The translations under genes were made by a program, and so were the position numbers. A model generated the notes under the pieces. It searched no databases. It was not told the DNA's origin and saw only the letters and a list, made by a program, of their open reading frames with translations. A stretch of DNA of 8,410 nt, taken from positions 1-8,410 of the forward strand of contig CALIMD010000197.1 in assembly GCA_938028645.1 (NCBI GenBank). The letters run 5' to 3'. Shown here one piece after another: positions 7,187-8,410 of the stretch. The DNA comes from an uncultured Alphaproteobacteria bacterium. Lineage in GTDB: Bacteria; Pseudomonadota; Alphaproteobacteria; Thalassobaculales; Thalassobaculaceae. Positions within the stretch are counted from its first letter, which is position 1, and each line of letters starts with the position of its first letter.

Positions 7187-8266
7187 GTGCCTGGCGTCAC
7201 TCATTTATACTGCAGGCCTGTCAACTTAATCTATTCGCCTCAGCTTGATCAAGATGCCCGGGAATCAAGTTACTGCCGTCTAGCTGGAGGGAGCCTTGTA
7301 TTTGAAAAAATAGAATTAATTCTGAGGGATCAACAACATATTTATTCTTTCGAATCATCTATTGACGCGGCAAGAGCGTGGGCTTTAGCGGAGGGCTGTA
7401 TAGAAGAGCTCGACAGGCTAATGCTTATGACTGTGAGCAGGCGCGCAGGATATTTTGAGGAGAATGATACGTCGCCTTTGTTGATGGGCATAATAAACAT
7501 ATCCCCAGATAGTTTTTTCGGAGCTGCAACCAGCTTTAATACGGAAGCTGCTATCTCTAGGGCGCACTCTTTAATTGCCGAGGGAGTGGATGTTATAGAT
7601 GTTGGCGGAGAGTCTACAAGGCCTGGCTCCAGATCCATAAAAACGTCAGAAGAGATAGATCGAGTGGTGGCTGTAATAGAAGGAATTAAGGGGTTCGGTG
7701 TTCCCATAAGCATCGATACATCAAAGCCTAAAGTAATGGAGGCAGCCCTTTCCGTCGGTGCATCGATTATCAACGATATCACAGCACTTACAGGAGATCC
7801 AAATAGCCTATCCTTAGCGGCGCATTATAAAGTACCGGTTGTCCTTATGCATATGAAAGGGACCCCACTTACCATGCAAAAAAAGCCTCAATACGATAGT
7901 GCTATACTTGACGTATTTGATTATTTAAAGTGGAGGGTCTCTGTTTGCTTACAGGCGGGAATTTTGCCAGAAAATCTAATAATAGACCCTGGCATAGGAT
8001 TTGGAAAAAGTGATGATCACAACATCTCGATATTAACACGAATAAGCCTACTTCACAGTCTGGGCTTTCCAATCCTTTTAGGAATGTCACGAAAATCACT
8101 TATAGCGAGCCTAAGTGATGGGGAGCCAGTAGATAAAAGATTGCCAGGGTCCTTGGCTGCAGCAATATATGCTGCTGGCCAGGGCGTGCGGCTGTTGAGA
8201 GTGCATGACGTCAGTGAGACGAGGCAAGCTTTGGCTATCAAAGAAGCTTTACAATGCAGTTTTTAA
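7187..8266 (+). CDS. folP: Dihydropteroate synthase FolP
   Basis: FolP condenses 6-hydroxymethyl-dihydropterin diphosphate with p-aminobenzoate to give dihydropteroate in folate synthesis; it is the sulfonamide target. The frame is open from an ATG at 7142. I place the start at the in-frame GTG at 7187, because the terminator at 7162-7186 precedes it and similarity to alphaproteobacterial FolP begins just after (HLYCRPVNL). Neither start has a clear Shine-Dalgarno sequence, so the start is uncertain. The next numbers count from the ATG at 7142. Residues 21-110 are an N-terminal extension seen in alphaproteobacterial members. The TIM barrel begins at LMGIINISPDSF (114-125) and contains DVGGESTRPG (153-162), SIDTSKP (190-196), IND (210-212), LMHMKGTP (235-242), IDPGIGFGK (281-289), MSRKS (315-319) and RVHDV (353-357). 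All main family motifs are present except SDGG in loop 1, which reads FGAA (126-129). Confidence 0.93.
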   Translation: MPGVTHLYCRPVNLIYSPQLDQDARESSYCRLAGGSLVFEKIELILRDQQHIYSFESSIDAARAWALAEGCIEELDRLMLMTVSRRAGYFEENDTSPLLMGIINISPDSFFGAATSFNTEAAISRAHSLIAEGVDVIDVGGESTRPGSRSIKTSEEIDRVVAVIEGIKGFGVPISIDTSKPKVMEAALSVGASIINDITALTGDPNSLSLAAHYKVPVVLMHMKGTPLTMQKKPQYDSAILDVFDYLKWRVSVCLQAGILPENLIIDPGIGFGKSDDHNISILTRISLLHSLGFPILLGMSRKSLIASLSDGEPVDKRLPGSLAAAIYAAGQGVRLLRVHDVSETRQALAIKEALQCSF

Positions 8267-8300
8267 TCGAAATTAATATTCGGCATCGATATAAATCAAT

Positions 8301-8309
8301 TGGTATAAT
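8301..8309 (+). promoter_or_regulatory. Extended -10 promoter for glmM
   Basis: TGGTATAAT contains a perfect -10 box TATAAT (8304-8309) with the TG of an extended -10 just before it. No good -35 box is visible at 8279-8286, which extended -10 promoters tolerate. Transcription would begin near 8316, leaving a leader of about 43 bases before glmM. No convincing terminator separates folP from glmM, so read-through is also possible. Confidence 0.55.
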
Positions 8310-8358
8310 AGTTTCAACGTTTCTCAAAATTGTTTAATGCTGGTGTTGGGTTGTAAAA

Positions 8359-8410
8359 ATGATGCGCAAATTCTTTGGGACTGATGGTGTAAGAGGTCCG
8401 GCCAACGAGG
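8359..8410 (+). CDS. glmM: Phosphoglucosamine mutase GlmM, first codons only
   Basis: The frame from the ATG at 8359 gives MMRKFFGTDGVRGPANE before the window ends. The RKFFGTDGVRG stretch is the characteristic N terminus of GlmM, which interconverts glucosamine-6-phosphate and glucosamine-1-phosphate on the way to UDP-GlcNAc for peptidoglycan and lipopolysaccharide. A second ATG at 8362 is an equally possible start. The upstream bases (GTTGGG, 8345-8350) are only a weak ribosome site. The catalytic serine loop and all other domains lie beyond the window. Placement downstream of ftsH fits the usual order in Alphaproteobacteria. Confidence 0.88.
   Translation, partial: MMRKFFGTDGVRGPANE

Noticed and set aside
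7342..7782. Antisense open frame of 146 codons inside folP
   Set aside because: The + strand encodes well-conserved dihydropteroate synthase motifs over the same bases, and the antisense product has low-complexity Ser/Ile composition.
8268..8282. CGAA/TTCG repeat after folP as a terminator
   Set aside because: It has only 4 base pairs around a 7-base AT loop and no T run, so it is too weak to call.

Overview
The window is an ordinary core-genome stretch of a Gram-negative bacterium, most likely an alphaproteobacterium of fairly low GC content. It carries the end of tolA, then tolB, pal, cpoB (ybgF), tilS, ftsH, folP and the first codons of glmM, all on the + strand. The order tol-pal, tilS, ftsH, glmM is familiar from Alphaproteobacteria. 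So are several protein details: the C-terminal motifs of TolA and TolB, the Gly/Pro-rich FtsH tail containing SSVP and LEPDPQ, a CpoB ending in RIGC, and a FolP with a roughly 90-residue N-terminal extension. I cannot name the genus. I see no mobile element, CRISPR array, tRNA or rRNA, and no sign of recent transfer.

Region 1 (1-2613) is the Tol-Pal envelope system. TolA spans the periplasm, TolB is the periplasmic propeller protein, and Pal is the outer-membrane lipoprotein that holds peptidoglycan. tolA and tolB are tightly linked. A weak hairpin and 167 bases separate tolB from pal, and a clear hairpin terminator follows pal.

Region 2 (about 2676-5110) is cpoB-tilS, separated by only 3 bases. 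It appears to have its own promoter, with a consensus -35 box whose edge overlaps a 13-base palindrome. CpoB belongs functionally with Tol-Pal, while TilS modifies tRNA-Ile for AUA decoding.

Region 3 (5111-7186) is ftsH, the membrane AAA+ zinc protease. It has a short leader carrying a promoter-like element compatible with either sigma-70 or the alphaproteobacterial heat-shock sigma factor, and a strong intrinsic terminator just after the gene.

Region 4 (7187-8410) is folP, whose start lies against the ftsH terminator, followed by the start of glmM behind a perfect extended -10 promoter. folP serves folate synthesis and glmM serves UDP-GlcNAc (cell-wall precursor) synthesis.

I did not find an undescribed system. 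The points most worth checking are a dihydropteroate synthase whose usual SDGG segment in loop 1 is replaced by FGAA, the overlap between the folP 5' end and a terminator, a possible operator in the cpoB promoter, and a possible heat-shock promoter for ftsH.
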